The notes below the pieces were generated by a model that ran no database searches, was not told where the DNA came from, and worked only from the letters and a program-made list of their open reading frames with translations. This document shows positions 36,995 through 48,099 of a DNA stretch of 60,480 nucleotides, piece after piece. Origin of the DNA: an uncultured Clostridia bacterium (GTDB taxonomy: Bacteria; Bacillota; Clostridia; TANB77; CAG-508); NCBI GenBank assembly GCA_947426305.1, contig CANEDP010000008.1:1-60480 (forward strand), read 5' to 3'. The position numbers were made by a program, and so were the translations under genes. Within the stretch, counting starts at the first letter, position 1, and the number at the start of each line of letters is the position of its first letter.

Positions 36995-38281
36995 ATGGAT
37001 ATCGAACAATATTTGAAGAATTTTTATGCAGGAACTAAAGATCCATCGTTGGCTACTATGAAATATTTTATGGAAGAACTGGGATATCCAGAGAAAGATT
37101 TAAAATGCATTCATATTGCAGGTACAAATGGCAAAGGAAGTATTACGGAGATGATGTCCAATATTTTGGTCAAGGCAGGTTATCGAACTGGAAAATTTAT
37201 GTCGCCACACTTGATTTGTTATAACGAAAGAATGGCAGTTGACAATAAAAATATATCGGATAAAGAAATGGAACAATTGATTTTAGAATTAATGCCTAAA
37301 ATAGAAAAGTATAATCAAAATCACGATACTAAAATGACGTTATTTGAGTTGGAGACAACAATGGCACTTCTTTATTTTTCTAGGAACCATTGTGATTTTG
37401 TGGTTTTGGAAACTGGTTTGGGTGGTTTGCATGATTGCACCAATATTATAAATTCCAGCATTTCCATTATCAGTTCGATTGGTTATGACCATATGAATTT
37501 GCTAGGGGATACATTAGCACAAATTGCAACACAGAAAGCTGGAATTATCAAAGAAAATGGCGATACGATCTTTGTAAGCCAAGAAAATAAAGTAAATGAA
37601 ATCATTCGCAAAACCTGCCAAGAAAAAGGCAATATTTTACATGAAATTGACCCAGAAGATATTGCAGAAATAAGATTTGAACATGATTTCACGCAGTTTC
37701 ATTATAAAAATTATAAAGCAATCCAGATTCCTTTAAAAGGTGTAAAACAGCCACAAAATGCCGCTATTTGTTTAGAATGTGTCAATCTTTTAAAAAGCAA
37801 AAATGTTGAAATTCCAGAACGCGCGATAAAAGAAGGCTTGGAGAATGTTATTCATAAGGGAAGATTTGAGATGGTTTCGAAAAATCCCCCAATTATTTTT
37901 GATGGTGCGCACAACGAGCCAGCTATTCAGCATTTGAGAGAAAATATTGATTTGTATTATAAAAATGCCAAAAAAGTTTTTATTTTTTCGGTTCTGGGGA
38001 CAAAAGATTATACCAAAATTTTGGCGCAAATTCTCCAAGAAGATGCGATTTTTATTTTTACAGATGGAAAGGAAGAAGGAAGATTTGTCAGCAAAGAAGA
38101 ATTGTATGACAAGGCAAGCAAAATGACCAATCCAGAAAAATTATACAAACGAAAAATGCCAGAAGCTATCCGATTGGTAAAAGAGAAATACAGTGATTGT
38201 GTGATTTTCATAATAGGAAGTTTTTATGTGTATGAAACCGTCATGAAAGAATTAGAGGAAGAAAAAGATGATACAAATTAG
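36995..38281 (+). CDS. folC: Folylpolyglutamate synthase (bifunctional FolC family)
   Basis: 428 aa. ATP-binding motif HIAGTNGKGSITEM, MSPHLICYNERM, the metal/ligase segment LETGLGGLHDCTN and FDGAHNEPA. The enzyme adds glutamates to folates, which traps them in the cell after uptake by FolT. It starts two bases after folT and overlaps ecfA by 14 bases. Confidence 0.93.
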   Translation: MDIEQYLKNFYAGTKDPSLATMKYFMEELGYPEKDLKCIHIAGTNGKGSITEMMSNILVKAGYRTGKFMSPHLICYNERMAVDNKNISDKEMEQLILELMPKIEKYNQNHDTKMTLFELETTMALLYFSRNHCDFVVLETGLGGLHDCTNIINSSISIISSIGYDHMNLLGDTLAQIATQKAGIIKENGDTIFVSQENKVNEIIRKTCQEKGNILHEIDPEDIAEIRFEHDFTQFHYKNYKAIQIPLKGVKQPQNAAICLECVNLLKSKNVEIPERAIKEGLENVIHKGRFEMVSKNPPIIFDGAHNEPAIQHLRENIDLYYKNAKKVFIFSVLGTKDYTKILAQILQEDAIFIFTDGKEEGRFVSKEELYDKASKMTNPEKLYKRKMPEAIRLVKEKYSDCVIFIIGSFYVYETVMKELEEEKDDTN

Positions 38282-39090
38282 AAATTTGAATTTTCAATAT
38301 TTATCAGGCAAAAGTGTGCTTAAAAATATTGATTTGGAAATAAAAGAAGGCGAGTGTTTAAGCATTATTGGGAAAAATGGTGCTGGAAAATCTAGTTTAG
38401 TTCGTTTGATGGCAGGACTTATAAAACCGTCAAAAGGAGAAATTTTGATTGATGAAATCAATGTGCAAGATCGAAAAAAGGCAAAGGAAATCCGAAAGAA
38501 AATTGGAATTGTGTTTCAAAATCCAGAAAATCAGATTTTATTTCCCAATGTGCAAGATGATTTGGAATTTGCCTTGAAAAATCTAGATTTGCCAAATCGA
38601 GAAACAAGAATTGGAAATGCTTTGCAAAAAGTGGGAATGGAGAATTATAGTAATGAAGATACTTACGAGTTATCACTTGGACAAAAGCAAAGAATTAATC
38701 TAGCAAGTGTACTTGCGGTAAATCCGCTGTATCTTATTTTAGACGAGCCAACTACCATGATTGATTCTTGGCGGAAGGGATAAAATTTATGAAATTGTAA
38801 GAAATTTGAAGAAAGAAGGACATACAATAATTTATGTAACCAATAATATGTCAGAAATCCTTCTAGCAGACCGAATTTTGATTTTGGAAAATGGAAATAT
38901 CAAAACGATTTTTCAAAGAGAAGAGATTTTTGAAAAAATAGATTTACTAAAACAAAGTCAAATTAAAATTCCTGAAATCGTGCAAATAATTGCCCAATTA
39001 AAGCAAAGTGGAAAAGGGATTTGTCTGCAAGAATGGACTCAGCAAGAAATGATGCAGGAAATTTTAAAGGTGTGTGAAAATGAAAAATAG
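38268..39090 (+). CDS. ecfA: ECF transporter ATPase, joined by a +1 frameshift at CGG
   Basis: 273 aa when the C at 38772 is skipped. Walker A IGKNGAGKSSL, signature LSLGQKQRIN, Walker B YLILDEPTT, then MIDSW-G-RDKIYEIV, where the family has D-P-x-G-R. The His switch is replaced by Asn in VTNNMSE. Without the shift translation stops four codons on (TAA 38781-38783) and loses about 100 residues. Only one EcfA gene is present in the operon; most ECF systems have two (EcfA1/EcfA2), so this may work as a homodimer or share a partner encoded elsewhere. Confidence 0.9.
38772..38774 (+). other. Putative +1 recoding site 5 (TGG CGG AAG, ecfA)
   Basis: In-frame CGG at codon 169 of ecfA, three codons before a zero-frame stop. 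Skipping C gives GGA, the conserved Gly of the D-loop region (D-x-x-G-R). Confidence 0.85.
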
Positions 39091-39631
39091 TTTGAAATTT
39101 ACGTTTTTTATGGTTTATTCGATAGCGATTTTCTTTGTAGAAAATTTGGCTTTATTATTAGGTTTATTTTTGTGCAATTTTTTAGCAATTGCTGTTTTTA
39201 AAATATCGCTTGGAAAATTCATGCATCATTTGAAGATGTTGTTGCCTTTTGCAGTATTTACAGCGCTTTTGAATATTATTTTTGGAGACTTAACTTTAGG
39301 AATTTTGATGGTAGTAAGACTTTTGATTGCGTATCAGGTAACATATATTTTTTCAAAAACAATGACAAATTTGGAACTAGCGAGCGTGATACAAAATTTT
39401 GCATATCCGCTAAGAATTTTTAAGATAAATCCTGAGAGAATTGGCTTGATGGTTAGTATTGCTTTTTGCGTGATTCCGATTTTGAAAAGTGAAATTGAGC
39501 AGAAAAAATATGCTGTAAGGGCAAAGGGGGCAAGCAATATTTTTGTGATGATAGAACCAATTTTTATTTCAATTTTAAGAAGGACGAATGAAATGGAAAA
39601 AGCGTTAACAGCGAAGGGGTATGAAGAATAA
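39080..39631 (+). CDS. ecfT: ECF transporter transmembrane protein EcfT
   Basis: 183 aa from ATG 39080; GTG 39074 is possible. About five membrane segments. The two coupling motifs are recognisable as A-x-G variants, RAKGAS and TAKGYEE, near the C-terminus. It joins FolT to the ATPase and completes the folate importer. It overlaps ecfA, so its translation may depend on ribosomes that have passed the CGG in ecfA. Confidence 0.85.
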   Translation: MKNSLKFTFFMVYSIAIFFVENLALLLGLFLCNFLAIAVFKISLGKFMHHLKMLLPFAVFTALLNIIFGDLTLGILMVVRLLIAYQVTYIFSKTMTNLELASVIQNFAYPLRIFKINPERIGLMVSIAFCVIPILKSEIEQKKYAVRAKGASNIFVMIEPIFISILRRTNEMEKALTAKGYEE

Positions 39632-39733
39632 TTTAAAGAATATGAAAAAATTTACTTTTTTATTGGCAGGTACTTGAAAAATAAAAATCTTTATGATAAG
39701 ATACAAAAGTACATTATAATGGATTTATATTAA

Positions 39734-41071
<1,338 letters not shown>

Positions 41072-41080
41072 AGGTTATAC

Positions 41081-41121
41081 AAAAAAAGAATTCTCTAGTT
41101 AAATTGGAGAGTTCTTTTTTT
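41081..41121 (+). terminator. Intrinsic terminator of eno
   Basis: AAAAGAATTCTCTA pairs with TGGAGAGTTCTTTT, followed by a T run. Confidence 0.92.
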
Positions 41122-41188
41122 GTGCTAATTAGCAATATTACAATTCTATTACAACAATATAACATTTATATAACATTGCCGAAATTTA

Positions 41189-41217
41189 TTGAAAAAAAAA
41201 GATTTATGTAGTAAAAT
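41189..41217 (+). promoter_or_regulatory. Promoter of the Tad-like operon
   Basis: TTGAAA (41189-41194), 17-base spacer, TAAAAT (41212-41217), 58 bases before the first gene. Confidence 0.6.
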
Positions 41218-41275
41218 GAAATAGAATGATATTTTGTAATATTATAAATTTGAATAAATATTAGGAGGTTTTATT

Positions 41276-42253
41276 ATGGCAACAAATCCGATGCAAAGAA
41301 GGGCTAGAAATTCATTTTTAATAGGATTTTTAATAGCTTTAGTGATTATGGCAGTAGTAGTGATTGGGCTTTTATATAAAATTCAAGGTTTAAACGAAGA
41401 TTACGAAGCAATCAAAAAATTACAAACAAAAGTATATGTAGCAAATGATTTTATACAATCAGGTGAAGAAGTTACATTAGAATCTTTTACACTTAGCACA
41501 GTTCAAACAACTTTGGATAAAGGAGAACTCATAGCTTCAGAAGATTTTGAATATATTGATGACGAAACTGGAGAAATTGTAGAAAGATACGATTCTCAAA
41601 CAGGAGCTTTGAAAAAGAAAAAAATGGTTGTGAAAACCAATATTCCAGCAGGAAGCATTATCACCAAAGATATGTTAGAAGAAATAGATGATCCAACAAC
41701 TGCAGACCAAAGACTAGAAGAATACAATATGATTATTCTTCCAACTTTGCTTAAAAATGGAGACTATATTGATGTTAGACTTCAATTGCCAGGAGGAGAA
41801 AACTATATTGTTGTTTCCAAGAAAAAAGTCATTCATTCAACTCAAGATACAGTTTGGTTAAAAATGAAAGAAGAAGAAATTCTAACTTTAGGAAATGCGA
41901 TTGTTGAAGCGTGGGGAATTGTTGGTTCTAAATTGTATGCAACGCCATATACAGAACCAGGACGTCAAAATGCTGCAATACCAACTTATCCAGTAAGCTT
42001 GGCGACAATGACATTAATCAATAACGATCCTAATGTGATAGAAGAAGCTAAACAAGCAATTTGGAATAGATACAATGATCAAGAACAAGTTGTACAAAGA
42101 AATGATCATATCAATAGTGCTTTGTCAGAGAATTATAACAATTTAAAACAAGCTGTTGAAACAGGATTACAAGAAGAACTTTCAAAAAGACAAGAAGGTA
42201 GATTACAATATGTAGAAACATTAGAAGGAACAGATATGACAGGCACTGAATAA
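41276..42253 (+). CDS. CpaB/RcpC-like SAF-domain pilus assembly protein
   Basis: 325 aa. One N-terminal membrane segment (residues about 14-36), then a SAF-like region (KVYVANDFIQSGEEVTLESF ... VVKTNIPAGSIITKDMLEE) and a second beta-rich domain (LKNGDYIDVRLQLPGGENYIVVSKKKV). CpaB-type proteins assemble the Tad pilus channel; in a Gram-positive the role may be in the wall. First gene of the operon, AGGAGG before the ATG. Confidence 0.75.
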   Translation: MATNPMQRRARNSFLIGFLIALVIMAVVVIGLLYKIQGLNEDYEAIKKLQTKVYVANDFIQSGEEVTLESFTLSTVQTTLDKGELIASEDFEYIDDETGEIVERYDSQTGALKKKKMVVKTNIPAGSIITKDMLEEIDDPTTADQRLEEYNMIILPTLLKNGDYIDVRLQLPGGENYIVVSKKKVIHSTQDTVWLKMKEEEILTLGNAIVEAWGIVGSKLYATPYTEPGRQNAAIPTYPVSLATMTLINNDPNVIEEAKQAIWNRYNDQEQVVQRNDHINSALSENYNNLKQAVETGLQEELSKRQEGRLQYVETLEGTDMTGTE

Positions 42254-42270
42254 AATTGACGGAGGGACAA

Positions 42271-42964
42271 ATGAAAAAATACGTATTTGTAGGTAGCTAT
42301 GATAAAACAGATATGTTAATATATGCCTCGAAAATTTTGAGTTTGATGGGCAAAAAAGTAATTTTGGTTGATACAACGATTTTAAAAAAAAGTAGGTATG
42401 TTGTACCAACCATGGTGCAAGAAAATCAATATATTACATCATACGAAGATATTGATGTTGCAATCGGATTTGATAGTTTTGAGGCAATTAAAAAATACCA
42501 AAAAGATAAATTTGGAAAAGAAACAGAATACGATGTTGCTATTTTAGATATTGATCGAGCGATTGCTTATCAAAAGTTTGGAATTACCAAACAAGATACA
42601 CATTTTTTTGTGACTTCGTTTGATATGTATTGCTTGAAAAAAGGTGTGCGGGGTTCTTGCCTATATGGCAAAAGACGCCAAAATCACAAAAATTTATTAT
42701 ACAACAAGTATGTTAGAATCAGAAGATGAATATCTAAATCATTTGGCAAAAGATTATAAAATTAACTGGGATCGAAAAGATATTGTATTTTTCCCTTTTG
42801 AAACAGCTGATTTGAATGCCATTTTTGTCAATCAAAGATCTGAGAAAATACAGCTAAAAGGTTTAAGTAGTGTTTATATTGATTCACTATTATATTTGGT
42901 TGAAAAGATGACTGGTGAAGGAAGCGGAAAAGTGCGAAAAGCTTATAAAATGTTAGAAGAGTAA
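42271..42964 (+). CDS. TadZ/CpaE-like N-terminal protein, joined by a +1 frameshift at CGG
   Basis: 230 aa when the C at 42649 is skipped. ATG 42271 (GGAGGG upstream). Rossmann-like alternation (KYVFVGSYDKTDMLIYASKIL, KVILVDTT, YDVAILDID) resembles the ParA/MinD fold but lacks a P-loop. The junction reads LKKGV-G-VLAYMAKDAKI. Without the shift it stops at 42729. Probably a localisation or regulatory partner of the following MinD-like protein, which starts 15 bases later. Confidence 0.7.
42649..42651 (+). other. Putative +1 recoding site 6 (GTG CGG GGT)
   Basis: In-frame CGG at codon 127 of the 42271 gene. Skipping C gives GGG (Gly) and restores the remaining 100 residues. Confidence 0.8.
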
Positions 42965-42979
42965 AGGAAGGGGATATAG

Positions 42980-43830
42980 ATGGCTATTTTAAGTTTTTGG
43001 AGTGGTAGTAAAAAAGAAACAGGACAGACATTGTCTTTAGTAGCAATAGCTACCTATATGTCAGTCGAACATAATTATAAAACTTTGATTATTGATGCTA
43101 CTTTAGATGATGACACAATTCCAAGATGCTTTTGGAATTCAGATGCTAATAAGGATTTAAAACAAACCTTAAATAAAGGAAAATTAGATATTGCTTCTCG
43201 GTACAGAGGGGTTGATGAGTGCGATAGCAAGCAATAAAACAACACCGGAAATTATTTCGAATTATACAAAAGTTGTTTTTAAAAATCGATTAGATATTTT
43301 GTTAGGATTAAAAACAAAAAATATTTCGAGTCACGAAAAAAATTTGGAATTATACAAAGATTTAATATCAGCGGCCAATAAGTTTTATGATTTAGTAATT
43401 ATTGATTTATCAAAAACAACGGACAGACAATCGACGCATACAATCTTGCAGATGTCTGACGTTATCATGTATACCATGTCACAAAATTTGAAACAAATTA
43501 ATGAATATATAGAAAACAAAAGAACAATATCAGAATTAGTAAAAAAGCAAGTAATTCCTGTAATAGGAAATATGAATGGAAACTGTAAATATAATCCTAA
43601 AAATATTACGAATTATACAAAAGATAAAAATATTGCTTATATTTTTTATAATCATGCCTATTTAGAAGCAGCAAGTGAAGCAAAAGTAGCAGAGTTTTTC
43701 TTAAATACAAGAATTAACAAAAAAGCGTGGGATTCTAATTCACAGTTTTTAGAGTCTGTAGCAGATGTTTCTCGGGAAGATTATGGCTAAATTCGAAGAG
43801 ATAAAATATGGCAAAGTATCACATTCTTAG
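42980..43830 (+). CDS. MinD/ParA-like (TadZ/CpaE) protein, joined by two +1 frameshifts at CGG
   Basis: 282 aa when C43199 and C43773 are both skipped. N-terminus AILSFWSGSKKETGQTLSLVAIA has the position of a deviant Walker A (KKETGQT), then KTLIIDATL and VIIDLSKTTDRQS as in MinD. First junction: LDIAS-G-TEGLMSAIA. Second junction, close to the end: VADVS-G-KIMAKFEEIKY..., stop TAG 43828-43830. If the second CGG were read as Arg the protein would end at 43790, about 13 residues shorter. Such proteins position Tad machines. Confidence 0.72.
43199..43201 (+). other. Putative +1 recoding site 7 (TCT CGG TAC)
   Basis: In-frame CGG at codon 74 of the 42980 gene. Skipping C gives GGT (Gly), S-G-T-E-G-L, typical of this fold. 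The zero-frame stop is at 43235-43237. Confidence 0.82.
43773..43775 (+). other. Putative +1 recoding site 8 (TCT CGG GAA), near the C-terminus
   Basis: In-frame CGG at residue 265 of the 42980 gene. Both readings give a plausible end; the shifted one adds GKIMAKFEEIKYGKVSHS. Found by applying the CGG rule rather than by an obvious break. Confidence 0.55.
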
Positions 43831-43854
43831 AGTAAAAAAGGAAGGAGCCTTTTC

Positions 43855-45971
43855 ATGATTGCAAATGTTATATTAATATTTGTAGTAATCGTGCTTGTGA
43901 TGGTCACGATTATGCATTTAGTGAAAAAGAATAAGGAAGAAGTCGTTGATGAAGAAGTAATTGTTGATGACAAAACATATACTTTAGAATTAATGATGAA
44001 ATTCGTTAAAAAAAGATTAGACGAAATTACCAAGATCAACCTTTATGATATTGGTTTATCCGAAGAAGAATTGAAAAGAAGAAAAGCCAAAAAATACGAA
44101 TTGAAAAAAGCATTAAAAGGCTGTACATATGGTGATGTAAACGACAAAAAATACGTCAAAGAATTAATTTATGATTTACTTTCCAAAGAATATGGAATCA
44201 ACGAAACGAATATTTCAAGAGTGTTACCATTTGATACTCCTTCTTTATTAAGTAGCCAAGACAAATTTGATATTTTAATTCATGAATACAAAAAAGTTTT
44301 TGCTTATGAAGCTTTAACAGAAATGATAAAGAAATACAATTTGGCAGAACTAAAATATATTGAAGGCGAATCAAAGCCATCGTATGTTATTACAGAAGCT
44401 GAAATTGATGATATTTATGAAAAAGAAAATTTTGAATTAGATTTTACTGATAAATTAGAAGTGATTGTACAAAGAATTTATCAACAATATAAAGGTTACA
44501 GCAGTATTGACGAAGTACGTGATATGAACATCGATGGTATTTCTGGTGGTGTATCTGGACTTCCAGAAAGTTTCTTAAGCCAAGTGGCACAAACTGATAG
44601 TGATTATTTAAAACAAACCATGGAAGCTAAAGTGCCAAGAGCTTGTGATAGTATTTGGATTATGTTCCAAGGTAAATCCATTCGTTTAGCGTTTCTATCT
44701 TTTGGAACGGAAGCAGAATTAAAAAGAGTATGTCAAAATATTTATAAATACAACAATCCAGGACAATTGTCTGATACTAATGGATACAAAATTAATGAAA
44801 TGAAAGACGGTTCTCGTGTTGTTGTTGTAAGACCTAGTATGTCCGAAACGTGGGCATTTTTCGTCAGAAAGTTCGACGTAAAACGTGCGACTTTGGAACA
44901 AATTATTCGTTGTGAAGGAAAAGAAGAAGCCATCGAATTATTAAAATACTTAGTAAAAGGTGCGAGAATTATTTCTCTTACTGGTGAGCAAGGTTGCCGG
45001 AAAAACGACCATGCTGATGGCGATGATTGAAAATATCTACGAAACCATGAACCTTCGTATCACAGAAACAGCGTTCGAGTTGCATTTAAGAAAAATTTAC
45101 CCAACACGTAATATTTTATCTATGCGTGAAACCGAAACCATTTCTGGACAAGCCTGCTTGGATGTTCAGAAAAAAACTGACGGTTCTGTAAATATTATCC
45201 GGAGAGGTTGCAACAGACCCCGTAGCATCTTGGATGATCCAATCAGCACAGGTTGCATCTAAATTTACGTTATTTACGCACCACGCCAAAACATTTCCAG
45301 ATTTGGTAACTGCGCTTCGTAACTCCATGTTAAGAGCAGGTGTTTTCAAAGACGAAAGAACCGCAGAAGAACAAGTTGTGCAAGTTTTGAATTTCGATAT
45401 CCATTTAGTCAAAGATTTTCGTGGTGTCAGATACATTGAAAGAATTACGGAATGTATTCCAGTTGAAGAAAAAAATGAATACACATTTGACCATAGAAAT
45501 GAAAAAACATTAGAAGGTAAAATGGACAAATTTATGGACAATGCTGCCATATTCTTTGGAAAAACGACCAACAGAGAATTATATAAATATCGTAATATTA
45601 TGGAATATGTAAACGACAGTTATGTTTTAACCAATCCAATTAGTCCAACAAACATCAAAGAAATGAGAATCAATATGGAAAATTCTGATATGGAAGCATT
45701 TGATCGATTTTTGCAAAGAAATTGGGGAATTAAGCCACCGAAAATGGGAATTTCAGGTGAATTAAAAGATTTAGAAGAAGTTTCTCAAAAGGCGATTCCA
45801 GTATCAGCAAATCCAGTAAAAAGAACACAAACGAGAAAAACAGTAGCACAAAGACCAGTAAAACCACAAATGACAGCAAGACCTAAAAAGACAGAAAATT
45901 CAACAATTCAGGCAAAGAAAACAGAAGAATTTATCGACTTAGAAGAAATCGATTTTGATGATGAAAATTAA
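43855..45971 (+). CDS. TadA/CpaF-type secretion ATPase, joined by two +1 frameshifts at CGG
   Basis: 704 aa when C44998 and C45200 are skipped. An N-terminal membrane helix (residues about 3-22) is unusual for the family. Then a charged linker, the N-terminal CpaF domain (about 250-370, IWIMFQGKSIRLAF) and the ATPase core. Shift 1 creates Walker A GEQGC-G-KTTMLMAM (Gly382). Shift 2 creates NII-G-EVATDPVASWMIQSAQ, the Walker B/GE region. The His box is FTLFTHHA. Without shift 1 the protein stops at 45030 with no P-loop. A proline- and lysine-rich tail ends acidic. It powers the Tad-like machine. Confidence 0.85.
44998..45000 (+). other. Putative +1 recoding site 9 (TGC CGG AAA), Walker A glycine
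   Basis: In-frame CGG at codon 382. Skipping C gives GGA, the invariant Gly before Lys in GxxxxGKT. An unshifted Arg or a -2 shift would break the spacing of the P-loop. Confidence 0.9.
45200..45202 (+). other. Putative +1 recoding site 10 (ATC CGG AGA), Walker B region
   Basis: In-frame CGG at residue 449 of the CpaF-like gene. Skipping C gives GGA of the GE motif in I-I-G-E-V. The zero-frame stop is at 45260-45262. Confidence 0.88.
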
Positions 45972-46000
45972 TTGCTTTTATAGAAATGAGGTGAGAAGAT

Positions 46001-48073
46001 ATGACAAATGATATGCTAATGTATATCATGATTGGTAGTGGAGTATTATTTATAGTAATTTTGATTGCTTATTTTTTACTCAATAAAAAATTAAAATCAA
46101 AAGAGACCAAATATATTGCACAATTGGTAGAAGGAACGAAAACAAGTGGCTTTAGTATGGATATTTTCTATCAAAAAGTATACATTTATTGTTCCAAAGT
46201 ACCATTCTTAAGAAGATACGTTTTAAAAATACGAAGAAGACTCGAAATTATCAACTTAGAAGATGAATACTTAACAAGAAAGCAAACGGCTCAAATCATT
46301 TTTAAAGCACTTACTTTAATTATTCCTTTAACCATAGTCATTATTTATTTAACCAGAAATAACATTATTTTAATGTTTACCTTATTTTTATTTGAACTAT
46401 TTTTTATTGAAACATTTATGGAAGGTATGGTTGATAAAATTGATAATCAATTGCTAAAGCAACAAATTGATATGTTTAGTGAAATGCGTCATGCCTATCA
46501 CGAATACAACATGATTGAAGAAGCTTTATACGATGTTTCACAAAATGATGAAGTTGAAGTTTCAAGACAAGTTGAGAAAATTCATGAAATTTTACTATCC
46601 GATGATCCAGAAACAGAACTCGAAAAATATTATGATATTGCACCAAATAGTTATCTAAAAGAATTCGCAGGAATTTCATATTTAACCAAAGAATTTGGCG
46701 ATAGAAAAGACAAAGATGGAGCATCTCTATACTTAAAAAATTTGAACAACATTGTGCAAGAAATGCAATTAGAAATCTTAAAAAGAGACAAGTTAGATTA
46801 TGTATTTCAGAGTTTGTCTATGATAGCAGCACTTCCAATTTTGTTCTTAGATGTTCTAAAGAATTGGGCAATTGGGCAATTTGCCTTCACAAGACAATTT
46901 TACAATGGAACAGCTGGATTTTTAGCCCAAATGGCAATCGTTATTTTAACAATTGTATGTTATATTTTTGTACGAACCTTAAAAGATAATGGAAGTGTCA
47001 ACACGACTAGAAATGTTGAAAATCCTTGGCAGAAAAAATTGTATGAGAAAAAATTCGTCAAGAAATTTATCGATTATATTATGCCAAAAGATGGAACAAG
47101 AGAATATAAAAAAATTGTTACTTTATTAAAAGACAATGCCTCGAAACTAAAGATTGAGTGGTTATACATCAATCGCGTGGCCTGTACGATTGTAGCATTT
47201 TTTGTCTCAATGTTTATTATTTTAGAAGCACATCAATATGCGATAAAATATATTTATACAGAACCAACGAGTGATTATAATTTGTTGGGAAGCATGAACG
47301 AAAAACAAGAAAAAACGGCCATGGAAAAAACGAAAAATGATAATGTTTTCTTAGATAAATTTAAAACCGATTTTTCCATTACGCAAGAAGAATTGAAAGC
47401 TGAAATTGGCAAATCAAAAGAATATGGAGATTCAAGTACTGCTGAATTAGACTCGATTACAAAAAGAATTTGGGATAAATTAAAGGTTGTACAATCCGAA
47501 TATTTGAAATGGTTTGAATTGTTAATTAGTTGTGTGATTGCAGCTTTAGGCTATTACGGACCAGTATTTTTACTACAATTCCAAAGAAAAATGCGTCAAA
47601 TGGAAATGGAAAACGAAGTAATGCAGTTCCAAACAATTATTTTGATGCTAATGAAAATCGAAAGAGTCAATGTTGAGATGATTTTGGAATGGTTAGAAAG
47701 ATATGCCAATATCTTCAAAGAACCAATTTCCAGATGTGTCAATAACTTCGAAAGTGGTGCGTGGGAAGCATTAGAGGAATTGAAAAATGAGCTCACGTTT
47801 GTTCAACTGATTACTTTAGTTGAAGGTTTACAATCAGCAGTTGAATCAATTCCAATTCGTGAAGCATTTGACGAATTAGATACAGAAAGAAATTATTATC
47901 AAGAAAAACGTAAAGAGTCTAATGAAAGATTGATTTCCAGAAAGTCAATGATTGGTAAAGTATTAGGATTTGCTCCAATGGTAATCTTGTTTGTTGGCTA
48001 TTTGATTGTCCCATTATGTGTAATTGGTCTAACCAGTATGACAGAGGCGTTTAATACGATGTCTTCTATGTAA
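46001..48073 (+). CDS. TadB/TadC-like double platform membrane protein
   Basis: 690 aa. One N-terminal helix, then two copies of a T2SSF-like arrangement: helical cytoplasmic domain plus membrane pair (about 110-145 and 285-330 for the first, 395-415 and 505-530 for the second) and a last helix at 655-680. This looks like TadB and TadC in one chain or a pair fused in tandem. It would be the membrane platform for the CpaF-type ATPase encoded just before. GAGGTGAG precedes the ATG. Confidence 0.7.
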   Translation: MTNDMLMYIMIGSGVLFIVILIAYFLLNKKLKSKETKYIAQLVEGTKTSGFSMDIFYQKVYIYCSKVPFLRRYVLKIRRRLEIINLEDEYLTRKQTAQIIFKALTLIIPLTIVIIYLTRNNIILMFTLFLFELFFIETFMEGMVDKIDNQLLKQQIDMFSEMRHAYHEYNMIEEALYDVSQNDEVEVSRQVEKIHEILLSDDPETELEKYYDIAPNSYLKEFAGISYLTKEFGDRKDKDGASLYLKNLNNIVQEMQLEILKRDKLDYVFQSLSMIAALPILFLDVLKNWAIGQFAFTRQFYNGTAGFLAQMAIVILTIVCYIFVRTLKDNGSVNTTRNVENPWQKKLYEKKFVKKFIDYIMPKDGTREYKKIVTLLKDNASKLKIEWLYINRVACTIVAFFVSMFIILEAHQYAIKYIYTEPTSDYNLLGSMNEKQEKTAMEKTKNDNVFLDKFKTDFSITQEELKAEIGKSKEYGDSSTAELDSITKRIWDKLKVVQSEYLKWFELLISCVIAALGYYGPVFLLQFQRKMRQMEMENEVMQFQTIILMLMKIERVNVEMILEWLERYANIFKEPISRCVNNFESGAWEALEELKNELTFVQLITLVEGLQSAVESIPIREAFDELDTERNYYQEKRKESNERLISRKSMIGKVLGFAPMVILFVGYLIVPLCVIGLTSMTEAFNTMSSM

Positions 48074-48099
48074 CGATAAAATAAAGCAAAGGAGAAAAT

